This document shows positions 8,938 to 19,000 of a stretch of 64,000 bases of DNA, piece by piece (position 1 is the stretch's first letter; each line of letters begins with the position of its first letter). The position numbers were made by a program, and so were the translations under genes. The notes beneath the pieces are model-generated. The model worked only from the letters and a program-made list of their open reading frames with translations, searched no databases and was not told where the DNA came from. Origin of the DNA: Streptomyces sp. CG4 (GTDB taxonomy: Bacteria; Actinomycetota; Actinomycetes; Streptomycetales; Streptomycetaceae); the NCBI RefSeq assembly GCF_041080655.1, contig NZ_CP163526.1, forward strand, positions 124,001-188,000, in the 5' to 3' direction.

Positions 8938-11589
8938 CTACGTGGCGCCGGGCTGGGAGTCCTCGGCCGGCAGCTCCTGCTCGGTCCAGATGGTCTTGCC
9001 TGCGTCCGTGTAGCGCGTGCCCCACCGCTGAGTAATCTGGGCGATGATGAACAGACCGCGGCCGCCCTCGTCATCGCTGGCGGCGTGGCGGAGATGGGGT
9101 GAGGTGTGTCCGGTGTCGGAGACCTCGCAGATGAGGCTCCGGTCGCGGATGAGCCGGACGTGGATGGGCGCGCCGGCGTAGCGAATGGCGTTGGTGACCA
9201 GCTCGCTGACGATCAGTTCGGTGGTGAACGACAGCTCTTCCAGCCCCCACTCGCCCAGTTGCCGGGTGGTCGTGGTGCGGGCATGCGCGACTGCTGCAGG
9301 GGCGGTATCCAGCTCCCACACGGCCACCTGGCCCGCGTCGAGAATTCGCGTGCGGGCGAGGAGCAGCGCCGCGTCGTCGTCCACGGGGCCGGGGAGCAGC
9401 GTCGCCGTCGCACGCTCACAGAGTTCCTCCAAGGGCTGCCTGTGGTCAGCGAGGATGTCGGCGAGCAGGCCGTGTCCCACTTCGATGTCGTCGGCGGCCT
9501 GGATGAGGCCGTCGGTGAACAGGGCGAGGATGCTGCCCTCGGGCAGCTGGAGTTCGCAGCTCTGGTAGGGCAGGCCGGGCAGTCCCAGGGGCGGGCCTGG
9601 TGGCACCTCGGGGTAGGTGACGGCTCCGCTGTCGGGGTTGACGACGGCGGGTGGTGAGTGGCCCGCTCTTGCCATGCTGCATTGTCCGGACACGGGGTCG
9701 TAGACCGCGTACAGGCAGGTCACCGCGGGGACTTCGTCGCCCTCGGGTCCCGGGCTTGCCTTGCCGTGGGTGCTTGCCCTCTCCTCCATGGTCTGCCCGA
9801 CCACGTCGTCCAGGTATGCGAGGAGTTCGTCCGGGGCGAGGTCCAGCCGGGCGAGGACCCGTACGCTCGTGCGCAGGCGTCCCATGGTGGCGACGGCGTG
9901 CAGTCCGTGACCGAGTACATCCCCGACGACCAGGCCGACGCGGGTGCTGGAGAGTGGGATCACGTCGAACCAGTCACCGCCCACCCCGGACCGGCTGTCC
10001 GCGGGCATATAGCGGCTCGCCAGTTGGACAGCCGTCTGTGCTGGCAGGCTTCGGGGCAGCAGGCGTCGTTGAAGTCTGAGGACCGCCGTGTGCTCCCGTG
10101 TGACGAACGGCATCAGCACAAGGCCGAGCAGCAGCGCTCCCAGGCCCACGACGGTCACCCCGCCCGTTCGTCCGAAGAGCGGCAGGTCAAAGGAGGTCGT
10201 GCCGTATTCGGGGCTGGCGTAGACGACGAAGGCGGCGTAGCAGAAGAAGTAGAGCATCATGAGCCCGCCCAGCCCCGGAAGCAGTCCCTTGAACAGAAGG
10301 TCTCTGCGGCTGCGGGTGAGAACCCTGCGGTGGTACCAGGCGCAGGCGAAGCCGGTGAGGCCGTAGTAGAACGCGATGGCGAGGCCGATGGAGCTGATGG
10401 AGTCGGCCAGCACGTTGTGGCTGAGCGCCGTGAGCAGGACGAGGAAGCCGACAGACACCAGGCCCATGCCGACGGTCGACCAGGTCGGGGTGAGATATCT
10501 GTGGTGCACCCGGGCGAAGCGGGAGGGGACGGCTTTGTGCGCGGCCATGGAGAAGACGGTCCGGGCCAGGGGCAGGATCGTGGTCAGGGTGGAGGCGAGG
10601 GAGGAGGTCAACACCATGAGGATCAGCAGCTTGGTGAAGATCCTGCCGGGTCCGTGGCTGCCGAAGACGGCGGCGCCCAGTCCGGAGAGTACGTCCCCGG
10701 AGTTGTTTGTGTTGCCCAGCCCGATGCCCTGGCTGCCGACTCCGGCGAATGCCTGCGCGGAGGTGGAGACCAGACTGTAGATGATCAGCAGAAGCACGGT
10801 GGAGATGATCGCTGCACGCCCGGGGGCGTGTCTGCTGTCGATGGTTTCCTCGTTGACCGTGATGGCGGTGTCCCAGCCCCAGTAGACGAAGACGGCGGCG
10901 AGGATGCCTGCGGTGAATGCTTTGGCCGAAGCCACATGGAGGGGGTTGAACCAGGAGGCGGAGACGTGCATCGCGGTTGCGGGATTGCCGGTGTAGACCT
11001 TGATCAGGGCGGTCACAGAGAAAAGGATTAGCACTGCCACCTCGACGGACAGGAGCCAGCGCTGGACGGCAGCCGAGATCTCGATGCCGACGTAGCAGAC
11101 CGCGGTCATCACGCTGATCCAGACAACGCCCGCGACGGTGGTCCACAGCCTGCTGCCCGCGAGTGAATCGAATCCCAGGAGCCGGAAGCCGTAGATGCCG
11201 GCGATCTCCGCGAGGTTCGCCATGACGATGACGTCGGCGACGATGATGCCCCAGCCGCCCATCCAGCCGGCGCGGGGTCCAAAGGCGCGGCTCGCCCAGG
11301 TAAAGGTGGTCCCGCAGTCGGCATCGCTCGTGTTGAGTTCCTTGTAGGCGTAGGCGATCAGCAGCATCGGGAGGAAAGCGAGCATCGTGATGATCGGGGC
11401 CTGGAGGCCGACGCCCGCCACGATCAGGCCGAGCGTTGCCGCCAGGCTGTAAGCCGGAGCGGTGGATGCCAAGCCGATGACAACCGAGGACCACAGTCCC
11501 AGGGCATTGGCCTTGAGCCCTTTCTCACCTGCGCCGGCGCCCAGTGCAAGCGGCACGGCGGACTCGGCAGCGTAGCCGAAAGGCTTCAT
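8938..11589 (-). CDS. APC permease fused to SpoIIE phosphatase and HATPase
   Basis: One uninterrupted 883-residue protein with three modules. Residues 20-495 form an amino-acid/polyamine/organocation permease of about 12 helices (GLASTAPAYSLAATLG, GPRAGWMGGWGIIVADV). Residues 500-745 form a SpoIIE/PP2C-type Ser phosphatase with metal aspartates in VGGDWFD (D539) and VVGDVLGHG (D557) and a late FTDGLIQA. Residues 755-870 form an anti-sigma-like HATPase with SELVTNAIRYAG (N800) and EVSDTGH (D825). The ATG at 11589 is the first with the permease's normal N-terminus (KGLKANALGLWSS). The permease ends directly in TREHTAVLRLQRRLLP, the usual lead-in of SpoIIE domains, with no linker. It may couple transport or amino-acid sensing to partner-switching signalling. 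A recent in-frame gene fusion is the alternative. Confidence 0.9.
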   Translation of the reverse strand: MKPFGYAAESAVPLALGAGAGEKGLKANALGLWSSVVIGLASTAPAYSLAATLGLIVAGVGLQAPIITMLAFLPMLLIAYAYKELNTSDADCGTTFTWASRAFGPRAGWMGGWGIIVADVIVMANLAEIAGIYGFRLLGFDSLAGSRLWTTVAGVVWISVMTAVCYVGIEISAAVQRWLLSVEVAVLILFSVTALIKVYTGNPATAMHVSASWFNPLHVASAKAFTAGILAAVFVYWGWDTAITVNEETIDSRHAPGRAAIISTVLLLIIYSLVSTSAQAFAGVGSQGIGLGNTNNSGDVLSGLGAAVFGSHGPGRIFTKLLILMVLTSSLASTLTTILPLARTVFSMAAHKAVPSRFARVHHRYLTPTWSTVGMGLVSVGFLVLLTALSHNVLADSISSIGLAIAFYYGLTGFACAWYHRRVLTRSRRDLLFKGLLPGLGGLMMLYFFCYAAFVVYASPEYGTTSFDLPLFGRTGGVTVVGLGALLLGLVLMPFVTREHTAVLRLQRRLLPRSLPAQTAVQLASRYMPADSRSGVGGDWFDVIPLSSTRVGLVVGDVLGHGLHAVATMGRLRTSVRVLARLDLAPDELLAYLDDVVGQTMEERASTHGKASPGPEGDEVPAVTCLYAVYDPVSGQCSMARAGHSPPAVVNPDSGAVTYPEVPPGPPLGLPGLPYQSCELQLPEGSILALFTDGLIQAADDIEVGHGLLADILADHRQPLEELCERATATLLPGPVDDDAALLLARTRILDAGQVAVWELDTAPAAVAHARTTTTRQLGEWGLEELSFTTELIVSELVTNAIRYAGAPIHVRLIRDRSLICEVSDTGHTSPHLRHAASDDEGGRGLFIIAQITQRWGTRYTDAGKTIWTEQELPAEDSQPGAT

Positions 11590-12078
11590 ACCTGATCCCA
11601 ACTCCGCATCTCGCTGGCGCGCAACGCCACGGCCGGGACACCTCCCCCGCCGCTGCCGGCGCCCAGCCTGGGCCTCGCGCACCCAGGCCATGCGTTCCGC
11701 AAGGCCGGGCCTGGGCACGCTCCTGCGCGGTGGCCGCTCCGGTCCACGGGCGCATGCTCCGAGACCAGGCTTAACGATCACCATATTCCCTGCAGCCGAC
11801 GCAGGCTGCCAAAGAAACGGCGGAACGCGGCTTGTCGGGAAGGGGCGAACCGCCGCCGCAGGCTGGGACGGCAGGCAGCGGCGCTGTGCCTGGCCTTGCC
11901 TTTCCCGGTCAGCCCCCACCGTCCCGTCGTGTTGCTGTTGCAGGAGGTGGCCGACGGCGCGACGGCGGTGTACGTACGCTGTGGCTGCCGGTCGTCCGCG
12001 GCCCGGCCCCGTGTGCCGGCCTGTGCTGCGCCGTCGTAGGCAGCGCGTCACGCTGTCTGTGATGGGATACTGCGGTGT
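11590..12078. promoter_or_regulatory. Divergent intergenic region
   Basis: A 489-bp gap between the divergently transcribed permease-phosphatase gene and the LAL regulator. It must hold both promoters. No convincing coding frame was found, and no clear operator or -10/-35 pair can be assigned by eye. Confidence 0.4.
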
Positions 12079-14880
12079 ATGGCGACGAGCGTCGCAGGCG
12101 GTCCTGGTGCGTCGGCGCCGGTGGGCCGTGAGGACGAGGTGTGCACGGTCGTGGAGGCTGCTCGCCGGGCTGTGGCCGGGCAGGGTGGCGTCGTCTTCGT
12201 CACGGGCGAGGCCGGTATCGGCAAGACCACGCTGGTTAACGCCGTGCTGGCCCGTCTGCGGGGCCTTCAGATGCAGGTGTACAGCGGCACGGCGGACATG
12301 CTGGAGGCCCGCTGGCCGTTCAGTGCGATCACGGACTGTCTTCAGGTGTACCGCCGCAGCCCAGACCCCGAGCGTGCACGTCTTGCCGTTCAGATCCACC
12401 CCGAGATAGACGGCACGGCGCAGCCGGCAGCCGGCGATGACATCGGGCTGGTCCAGCAGGTGATCGCGCTGGTGGAGGACGACTGTGAACAGTCCCCGCT
12501 CGCGTTGGTGCTCGATGATGCGCAGTGGGCGGATCCGCAGAGCGTGATGTGTCTGCAGCGTATCGGGCGGCTGGCCCGGCAGCTGCCGCTGCTGGTGCTG
12601 GTGGCGATCCGTTCCGGGCCGGGCACACCCCAGCTGGACGACCTGCTGGAGAGCTGGCGCAAGCGTGGCGCCGTCATCATCGCCCTGCAGCCGTTGGAAC
12701 AGCCGCAGGTGGAGAAGCTGCTGACGAACCTGGCCGGTGCCGTGGCCGGCCCGCACCTGCGCCGCCTGGCCGCGGATGCGGCCGGCAACCCTTTCTACCT
12801 CACCGCACTGGTCGAGGCCCTGACCGCCGCCAAGGCGCTGTCGGTGGACGGCAACCAGGCGGAGACCACCTATGTGAGCGGCCCGGACTCCTTGCACGAG
12901 GTCATCACCCAGCGGCTCACGTTCCTTCCCGACCAGGTGGTGGGGGCTCTGCGAGCCGCCGCATTGCTCGGCAGCCGGTTCTCGGTCAGTGAGCTGGCGG
13001 CCGCGACCGGTACACCCCCGCATGAGCTGGTGGCCTGGCTGGAACAGGCCGAACAGGCCGGGGTCCTCATCGAGACCGGGGAGCAGCTGGCCTTCCGGCA
13101 CGACCTGGTCCGTCAGGCGATGGAGCAGACGATGAGTGTCTCGGCCCGCCAGGCGATGCACACCCGGCTCGGTCTGGCACTGGCCGCGGCCGGGTACCCA
13201 GCCGAGCGCGTCGCCGACCAGCTGCGGCGCTCCCCGGCCGCACTCGGCCACGCCGGCTTGGACTGGTTGGACGGCGCCGCCAGCCAGCTGGCCGCCCGCA
13301 ACCGCGACATGGCGCTGGAACTGTTCGAGCGGATCCTGCCCACCACCGACCCGGCCGATGCGCGGGTGCAGCGCCTTTATGTGCTGTGGGCCGAGAACCT
13401 GCTCGCCCAGGGCCACACCGACCAGTGCCGCAAGGTCGCCACCTGGGCTCTGGAGCGCTGCCAGGACCCGACGCTGCGCACCCGCCTGCGCTGGACCCTC
13501 TTCCACCACGCCACCGCCCATGACCTGCGCCTGGCCGAGCAGGCGGCGGACCATCCCGACACCACCCCTGCCGAGCGCCTGCGGTTTTTGGCGTTCCGCG
13601 CGCTGTGCCTGTGTGACGACCTGGGCGAGTACGAGCAGGCCGCACGGCTGGCGGAGCAGGTGCGCGGCCAAGCCGCCGACCTTGGCGAGCAAACCGCCCT
13701 GTCAGAAGCCCTGGCAACCCTCGCCCTGGTTGAACTATGTTCCAAGAACCGGCCCAGCACCGCGCTGGCCCTGCTGGAGCAGATACCGCACGGCCGGCGC
13801 AACGTCGACACCTTCCGGGCCGCCGCCCTGCTGGAGCTGGGCCGGCTACCGGAAGCGCTCGCCGCCGCGCGCCAGTCCTCCGTCTGGCCGGCCGAACCCG
13901 AAACCGCAGGCGACATGCTCTGGCGGCACCTGTATACGGCTTGCGTGCAGTTCGTCGGCGGCTGGTGGGACGACGCCCGCGCCGAGGTCGAGGCGGGCCA
14001 GGAACTGCCCGAGTACGGCGACGCGCACCGGGGGCTGCACGGTCTGGGAGCACTGATCGCGCTGCACCGCGACGACGCGGCCGCCGCCGAGGCCTACCTG
14101 GGCCTTTCGCCCTTGCGTGATCCCTATGTCACCGCTGATGCGTTCACCGGCTCCATGCTCCGCTGGGCGCACGCGGTCCACGCCCAGTATCGCGGCCGCA
14201 CGCAGCGGGCACTGGAGCTGTTCGAGCACCTGTGCCGCGACGACGCCCGCGACCTCCCGGCACTGTGGCTGGCCGGACTGGCCCCCGAAGCCGTCCGCCT
14301 GGCCCTCGAGGCCGGGGAGCGGGATCGCGCTCTGGACCTGCAGGCCCTGGTGCTGGAGCAGGCCAAGCAGGCGGAGCCCGGCCTGCTTCAGCCCGCCGTG
14401 CTCGCCTGCCAGGGCCTGTTGGAACAGGACCCCGATGCCCTGCACACCGCCGCCAGCCTGTGCGAAACGCTTCACCGGCCCCTCGCTCAGGCACGCTGCC
14501 ACGAGGACGCCGCCGCCGTCCTGGCAAAACGCGACCACCGCGACGACGCCTGCCGACAGCTGCGCCAAGCCGCCACCGGCTACCAGCAACTGGAGGCGGC
14601 CTGGGACCTGGCCCGCGTCAGCGCCGCCCTGCGCACCCTCGGAGCCCGCCAAGGCGTCCGCGGCCCGCGCGGCCGCCCCAGCCACGGATGGGAAGCACTG
14701 ACCGCCACCGAACGCAAGGTCGCCGATCTGGTCGCCCAGGGCCTGTCCAACCCCCACATCGCCGAACGCCTGTTCATCTCCCGCCGCACCGTACAGACCC
14801 ACGTCTCCCACATCCTGGCCAAACTCGACATGAACTCCCGCGTCGAAATCGCCGCCCTCGCCGCCCAGCACACGAACTAG
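12079..14880 (+). CDS. LAL-type LuxR transcriptional regulator
   Basis: A 933-residue member of the large ATP-binding LuxR (LAL) family. The N-terminal AAA-type ATPase has Walker A GEAGIGKTT (residues 43-51) and Walker B LALVLDDAQWAD. The long middle is TPR-like helical repeat. The last 65 residues are a LuxR HTH (TATERKVADLVAQGLSNPHI then RRTVQTHVSHILAKL). LAL proteins usually activate nearby secondary-metabolite or catabolic genes. Here it is divergent from the permease-phosphatase fusion gene. It is clearly the closest paralogue of the decayed LAL gene at 23721-25795, which shares its TPR and HTH segments. Confidence 0.93.
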   Translation: MATSVAGGPGASAPVGREDEVCTVVEAARRAVAGQGGVVFVTGEAGIGKTTLVNAVLARLRGLQMQVYSGTADMLEARWPFSAITDCLQVYRRSPDPERARLAVQIHPEIDGTAQPAAGDDIGLVQQVIALVEDDCEQSPLALVLDDAQWADPQSVMCLQRIGRLARQLPLLVLVAIRSGPGTPQLDDLLESWRKRGAVIIALQPLEQPQVEKLLTNLAGAVAGPHLRRLAADAAGNPFYLTALVEALTAAKALSVDGNQAETTYVSGPDSLHEVITQRLTFLPDQVVGALRAAALLGSRFSVSELAAATGTPPHELVAWLEQAEQAGVLIETGEQLAFRHDLVRQAMEQTMSVSARQAMHTRLGLALAAAGYPAERVADQLRRSPAALGHAGLDWLDGAASQLAARNRDMALELFERILPTTDPADARVQRLYVLWAENLLAQGHTDQCRKVATWALERCQDPTLRTRLRWTLFHHATAHDLRLAEQAADHPDTTPAERLRFLAFRALCLCDDLGEYEQAARLAEQVRGQAADLGEQTALSEALATLALVELCSKNRPSTALALLEQIPHGRRNVDTFRAAALLELGRLPEALAAARQSSVWPAEPETAGDMLWRHLYTACVQFVGGWWDDARAEVEAGQELPEYGDAHRGLHGLGALIALHRDDAAAAEAYLGLSPLRDPYVTADAFTGSMLRWAHAVHAQYRGRTQRALELFEHLCRDDARDLPALWLAGLAPEAVRLALEAGERDRALDLQALVLEQAKQAEPGLLQPAVLACQGLLEQDPDALHTAASLCETLHRPLAQARCHEDAAAVLAKRDHRDDACRQLRQAATGYQQLEAAWDLARVSAALRTLGARQGVRGPRGRPSHGWEALTATERKVADLVAQGLSNPHIAERLFISRRTVQTHVSHILAKLDMNSRVEIAALAAQHTN

Positions 14881-15451
14881 CCCTCCCCTCGCGCCGGCAC
14901 CACAGAGCCGCCCCCAGCAAGCGATTCGCCCCTCAGCCGTTCAGCCAGCGTGGGCCGGTCCCGTATGCCGGAAACCTTGAAAGCCAAAGCCACAAGGCGG
15001 TTGCGTGCCTGCCCGGTATGTGGACCCGAGAACCCAAAAAGATCCTTCTCCGTCGGTGATACGGCAGCAGACGAGCCCGCGATGACGACGAACGCGAGGA
15101 CGCCCCCGGTCCTCATAGCAACCCGAGGGCTGTCACAACGGCCGAACATGTCCCCGGCCACGATCCCAGCCGCGTCAGTGAGCACGCGGGCCGGCGCTGC
15201 AGCCGCCCTCCACACAGTGATCGCTGGCACACCGCGGTCCAGACCAGGGCACTTGCCGGACCGGGGCCACTGGCCCGACAAGCCGGACCGAATACCACTG
15301 CCGACCGTGACCCGCCCGGCCCTCGCACCCGCTATGAACCGGCGGCTCCCAGAGAAGGTTCCCGCAGCGTCCAAGGCCCGCAGGCAGGCTCTGTGGACCG
15401 GCATGTCGGCCGGGACCAAAACCCGGTTTTGATCACAACCACAGACAGTCC
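14881..15451. other. Interval without a supported gene
   Basis: A 571-bp stretch between two converging genes. Both strands have open frames because of high GC, but neither reads like protein: composition is skewed, there is no motif, and no credible ribosome binding site. It may be decayed sequence. Confidence 0.45.
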
Positions 15452-16030
15452 CTAGCGGTAACCGGGGGCGAACGTGGTGGCGATGACTCGTTGCAGGATT
15501 CGCGCGCACTCCCCGAGGCGGTCGTCGCGGTCGGCGACGGCCTGCAGCGTGGCGGGCTTGTATGTGCGGCTCTCGACCGCGGTGAGGGCGTCGATCAGGA
15601 TGCCGAGCTGCGCCCCGAAGTCCTCCTTCTCCTCCTTCACCCGCCCCAGTTGCTTGCGGACCAGGATGCTGTCGACGCGGGCCATCAGAAGGAGGGAGTT
15701 GAGCGGCTTGGGGAGGTAGTCCTCGGCTCCCAGCTCAAGGCATCGCATCACGCTGTCCATCTCGTCCAGCTGCGAGATCATGATCACCGGGGTGTCCCGC
15801 AGCGCCGGATCGCCCTTCATGACCTCAAGGGTGGCGAAGCCGTCCATCTGCGGCATCAGGATGTCGAGCAGTACGAGGTCGAAGGGCTCCGTGCGCAGCA
15901 GGCGCAGTGCCTGCTGTCCGTTCTCCGCGGCCGCGGTGTGGATCCCGTTGATCTCCAGCCGGTAGGTCAGCATCATGCGGTTGGTCCGGTCGTCGTCCAC
16001 CACCAGCACGCGGCGTGTCTCCCGGGTCAT
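15452..16030 (-). CDS. Response regulator, REC domain only plus helical tail
   Basis: A 192-residue protein whose residues 5-122 form a receiver domain. The acidic pair is VVDDD, the phosphoacceptor Asp is in LVLLDILMPQMDG, the switch Ser is in VIMISQ and the Lys in YLPKPLN. The C-terminal 65 residues are helical with no HTH, so it probably acts by protein contact. The ATG at 16030 overlaps the stop codon of the upstream hybrid kinase (ATGA), giving translational coupling, and it is the expected phosphorelay output of that kinase. Confidence 0.93.
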   Translation of the reverse strand: MTRETRRVLVVDDDRTNRMMLTYRLEINGIHTAAAENGQQALRLLRTEPFDLVLLDILMPQMDGFATLEVMKGDPALRDTPVIMISQLDEMDSVMRCLELGAEDYLPKPLNSLLLMARVDSILVRKQLGRVKEEKEDFGAQLGILIDALTAVESRTYKPATLQAVADRDDRLGECARILQRVIATTFAPGYR

Positions 16031-19000
16031 GACGTGAGTTCCTCTCGCAGTTGCTCCAGGGCCTTGCGGAACCTGCCGTACTCGGTGTGGATGCGCGGCA
16101 CCAGCGGCAGGGCCTGGTCCAGGTCGCCACCCTTGGCCTGCTGTTCGAGGTCGGTGCACAGGGCGGACAGACGTGGCGCGCCGAAGGTCGCCGCGTTCGA
16201 TCGCAGCGTGTGGGCCGCACGGCGGACTTCGGCCGGATCGCCTGTGGGGACGCCCTCGCGGATGGTGTCGACCAGGGCGGGTGAGTCCTCAAGGAACACG
16301 TCGATGAGTTCGGCGGCGAAGCTGGGGCGCAGTGAGTCCACGAGTCCTCGCACGGTGGTGGCGTCGAGCGCCTGCTCTTCGTTGCCCACCGGGGACGGGA
16401 CGTTCGCGCCGGGGGGTGGCTCGGTGCCGGCGTCGCCTGCCGTGTCGGCGGGTGGATGGTCCTGGCGCGGGCAGCGGTCGAGGGCGTGGGACAGTTCCTT
16501 CAAGCGCAGCGGTTTGCTGATGTAGTCATCCATGCCTGCGGCGAGGCAGGCTTCGCGGTCGCCGGGCATGGCGTTGGCGGTCATGGCGATGATGCGGGGT
16601 CGTGCTCGATCGCGCCATTCCTGGTGGATGCGGCGTGCTGCCTCGAGCCCGTCCATGATGGGCATCTGGACGTCCATCAGGACCACATCGTAGGGCTGCT
16701 GCCGCAGGGCCTCCAGGGCCTGAACGCCGTTCTCGGCCACCTGCGCGACGTATCCGAGGCGTTTGAGCATGTGCAGCTGAAGCAGTCGGTTGGTTTCATT
16801 GTCCTCCGCGAGCAGGATCTTCAGGTCATGTCCTGGTGTGGGCTGTTCGCACGGCTGCGGCGCTGCCGGGGCGGCGGGGGCCGGCGGGCGGGCGGGGGGC
16901 AACTGCCGGCTCCGTAGTGCGCGGCGCAGTTCGTCGTAGAGCTGGTCGGCTTTGATGGGTTTGGTGTGGTGGCACTCGAACTGGTCGAGGTTCTCGCTGG
17001 TGCGGCGGCCCACCGAGGTGAGCAGGATCAGGGGTAGGGCGGTTCTGTCCCGCCAGCGGCGGATCTCACGGGAGAGGGCGGCGCCGTTCATCTCGGGCAT
17101 CATGTAGTCCAGGATCCCGATGTCGAACGGGTCACCGCGGCGGATCCAGTTGAGGGCCTGGCTTGGCGACTCGGTGGCGCGGACGACCATGCCCCAGGAC
17201 TCACCGTGGAGCGTGAGGATCATACGGTTGGTGGCGTTGTCGTCGACGACGAGCAGGCGCTTGTCCTGCAGGTCGAGGGCTTCGATCTGCTTGGTGTCGA
17301 CCCGCACGGTGGCGGGGACGTCCTGGGTGCGGATGGTGAAGTGGAAGGTGGAGCCCTGGCCTGGGCTGCTTTCCGCCCACATGGTGCCGCCCATCAGCTC
17401 GGTCAGGCGACGGCTGATAGCCAGGCCGAGGCCGGTTCCCTCGAAGCGCCGGTTGCTGGAGGTGTCGAGTTGCTCGAATGCCTGGAAGAGCAGCCGTATC
17501 CGGTCAGCGGGGATGCCGATGCCGGTGTCGCGGACGGCGAAGTGGAGCCACAGGCCGTCGCCGTCGGCGTGCTCGGCGTCCTGGCGCTCGCCGGAGCGGT
17601 TGGTGTGGCCGTCCGGGACGGGTGGTGATCCGGCGTCGCGGCTGACGGACAGGACCACCTCGCCCGCGGGGGTGAACTTCACTGCGTTGCTGAGCAGATT
17701 GCCGATGATCTGGCGCAGGCGGACAGGGTCGCCCATCACTTCGGGTGGGGTGCCGGGACTGATGATGTAGGCGAGGTCGAGTTCCTTCTGGGCAGCCCGG
17801 CTGGCGACCATGTCGAAGGCGGTCTCGATGCAGTGATGCAGGTCGACGGGTTTGTTGTCCAGGTCCAGCTTGCCGGCTTCGATCTTGGAGAAGTCCAGGA
17901 TGTCGCTGATGATGACCAGGAGGTTCTCGCCGCTGTCGTGGATGATTTCGGCGAAGTTGCGCTGCTCGCCTTGGAGCGGGGTGCCGAGGAGCAGCTCGGT
18001 CATGCCGATCACGGAGTTGAGCGGGGTGCGGATCTCGTGACTCATGGTGGCCAGGAACGCGCTCTTGGCCTGGTTGGCGACCTCGGCGTTCTCCTTGGAG
18101 ATCCGCAGTTGCTCGGCTGCGTGCGCCCGTTCGAGGACATGCCCGAGCTGGGTTCCGACGTTGAGCATGAGTCCGCGCGTGACGTGGTCCGGTTCGGTGG
18201 GTCCGGGGGCGAGGAAGTCGAGTACTCCTGCGACCTGCGCGCCTTGCAGGACGGGGAATGCCAGGTAGGTGCGCAGATCGATCCCGGCGGCCCTCCGCTT
18301 GGCGGCGAGGGCCGGGTCCTGGTCGATGTCGGTGATCCAGGCGGGCTGTCCGCCGGCCTGGAGGCGTTCGGAAACCCCAGCGGCCGGTGAGGCATGGAGG
18401 GCGTCCATCAGGTCCATGACGTGCTGGCAGGGGGAGATACTGATGTGCCAGACCGGGGAGCCGGTGGTCGCGGCGACGTCTTCGCGGTCGGGTGCGTCGG
18501 GGAGCGACGGCAGAGAGTCCGTGGCCAGGCGTGCGCGACCGACCGGCCACCGGGTGTAGGAGCAGACCAGGCCGAGGATGTTCTGCGCTGCCTGCTCGGG
18601 CGTCACTGCCACGTTCGCGGCGGAGGCGACGCCTCCGAGCATTTCCAAGGAGGCGTTGCGCTCGTCGAGCTGCCGGGTGCGCTGGCGGACCTTGCCTTCG
18701 ATGGCGGTGTAGCTCGCCTGGAGCCGCTCGGCCATGCTGTTGAAGGCGGTGGCCACCGTGGCGATCTCGTCGCGGCTCTTGACGCGTGCCCGCCCTCCGA
18801 GGTCGCCCCGGGTGAGGGCTTCGGCGGCGCCCGCCAAGTTGCCCAGGTCCTTGACCATGCGGCGGCTGATGGCCGCGGTCAGGACGATGACCAGGGCGAG
18901 GACGAAGGCGATGCTGAACAGGGTGACAGTTCTGCGGAGGACTTCGAGGTGCTGACGGGTGTGCACTATGGCGTTCGCCTGGCCCCACAGTGCCTCCGCG

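Noticed and set aside
11590..13692. N-terminal extension of the permease-phosphatase frame to 13692
   Set aside because: It runs antisense through the LAL gene and its composition is not protein-like. The APC permease begins naturally at 11589.
14877..15509. Minus-strand frame of about 210 residues after the LAL gene
   Set aside because: No recognisable domain, it overlaps the response regulator's end, it has no ribosome site, and both strands look equally open.
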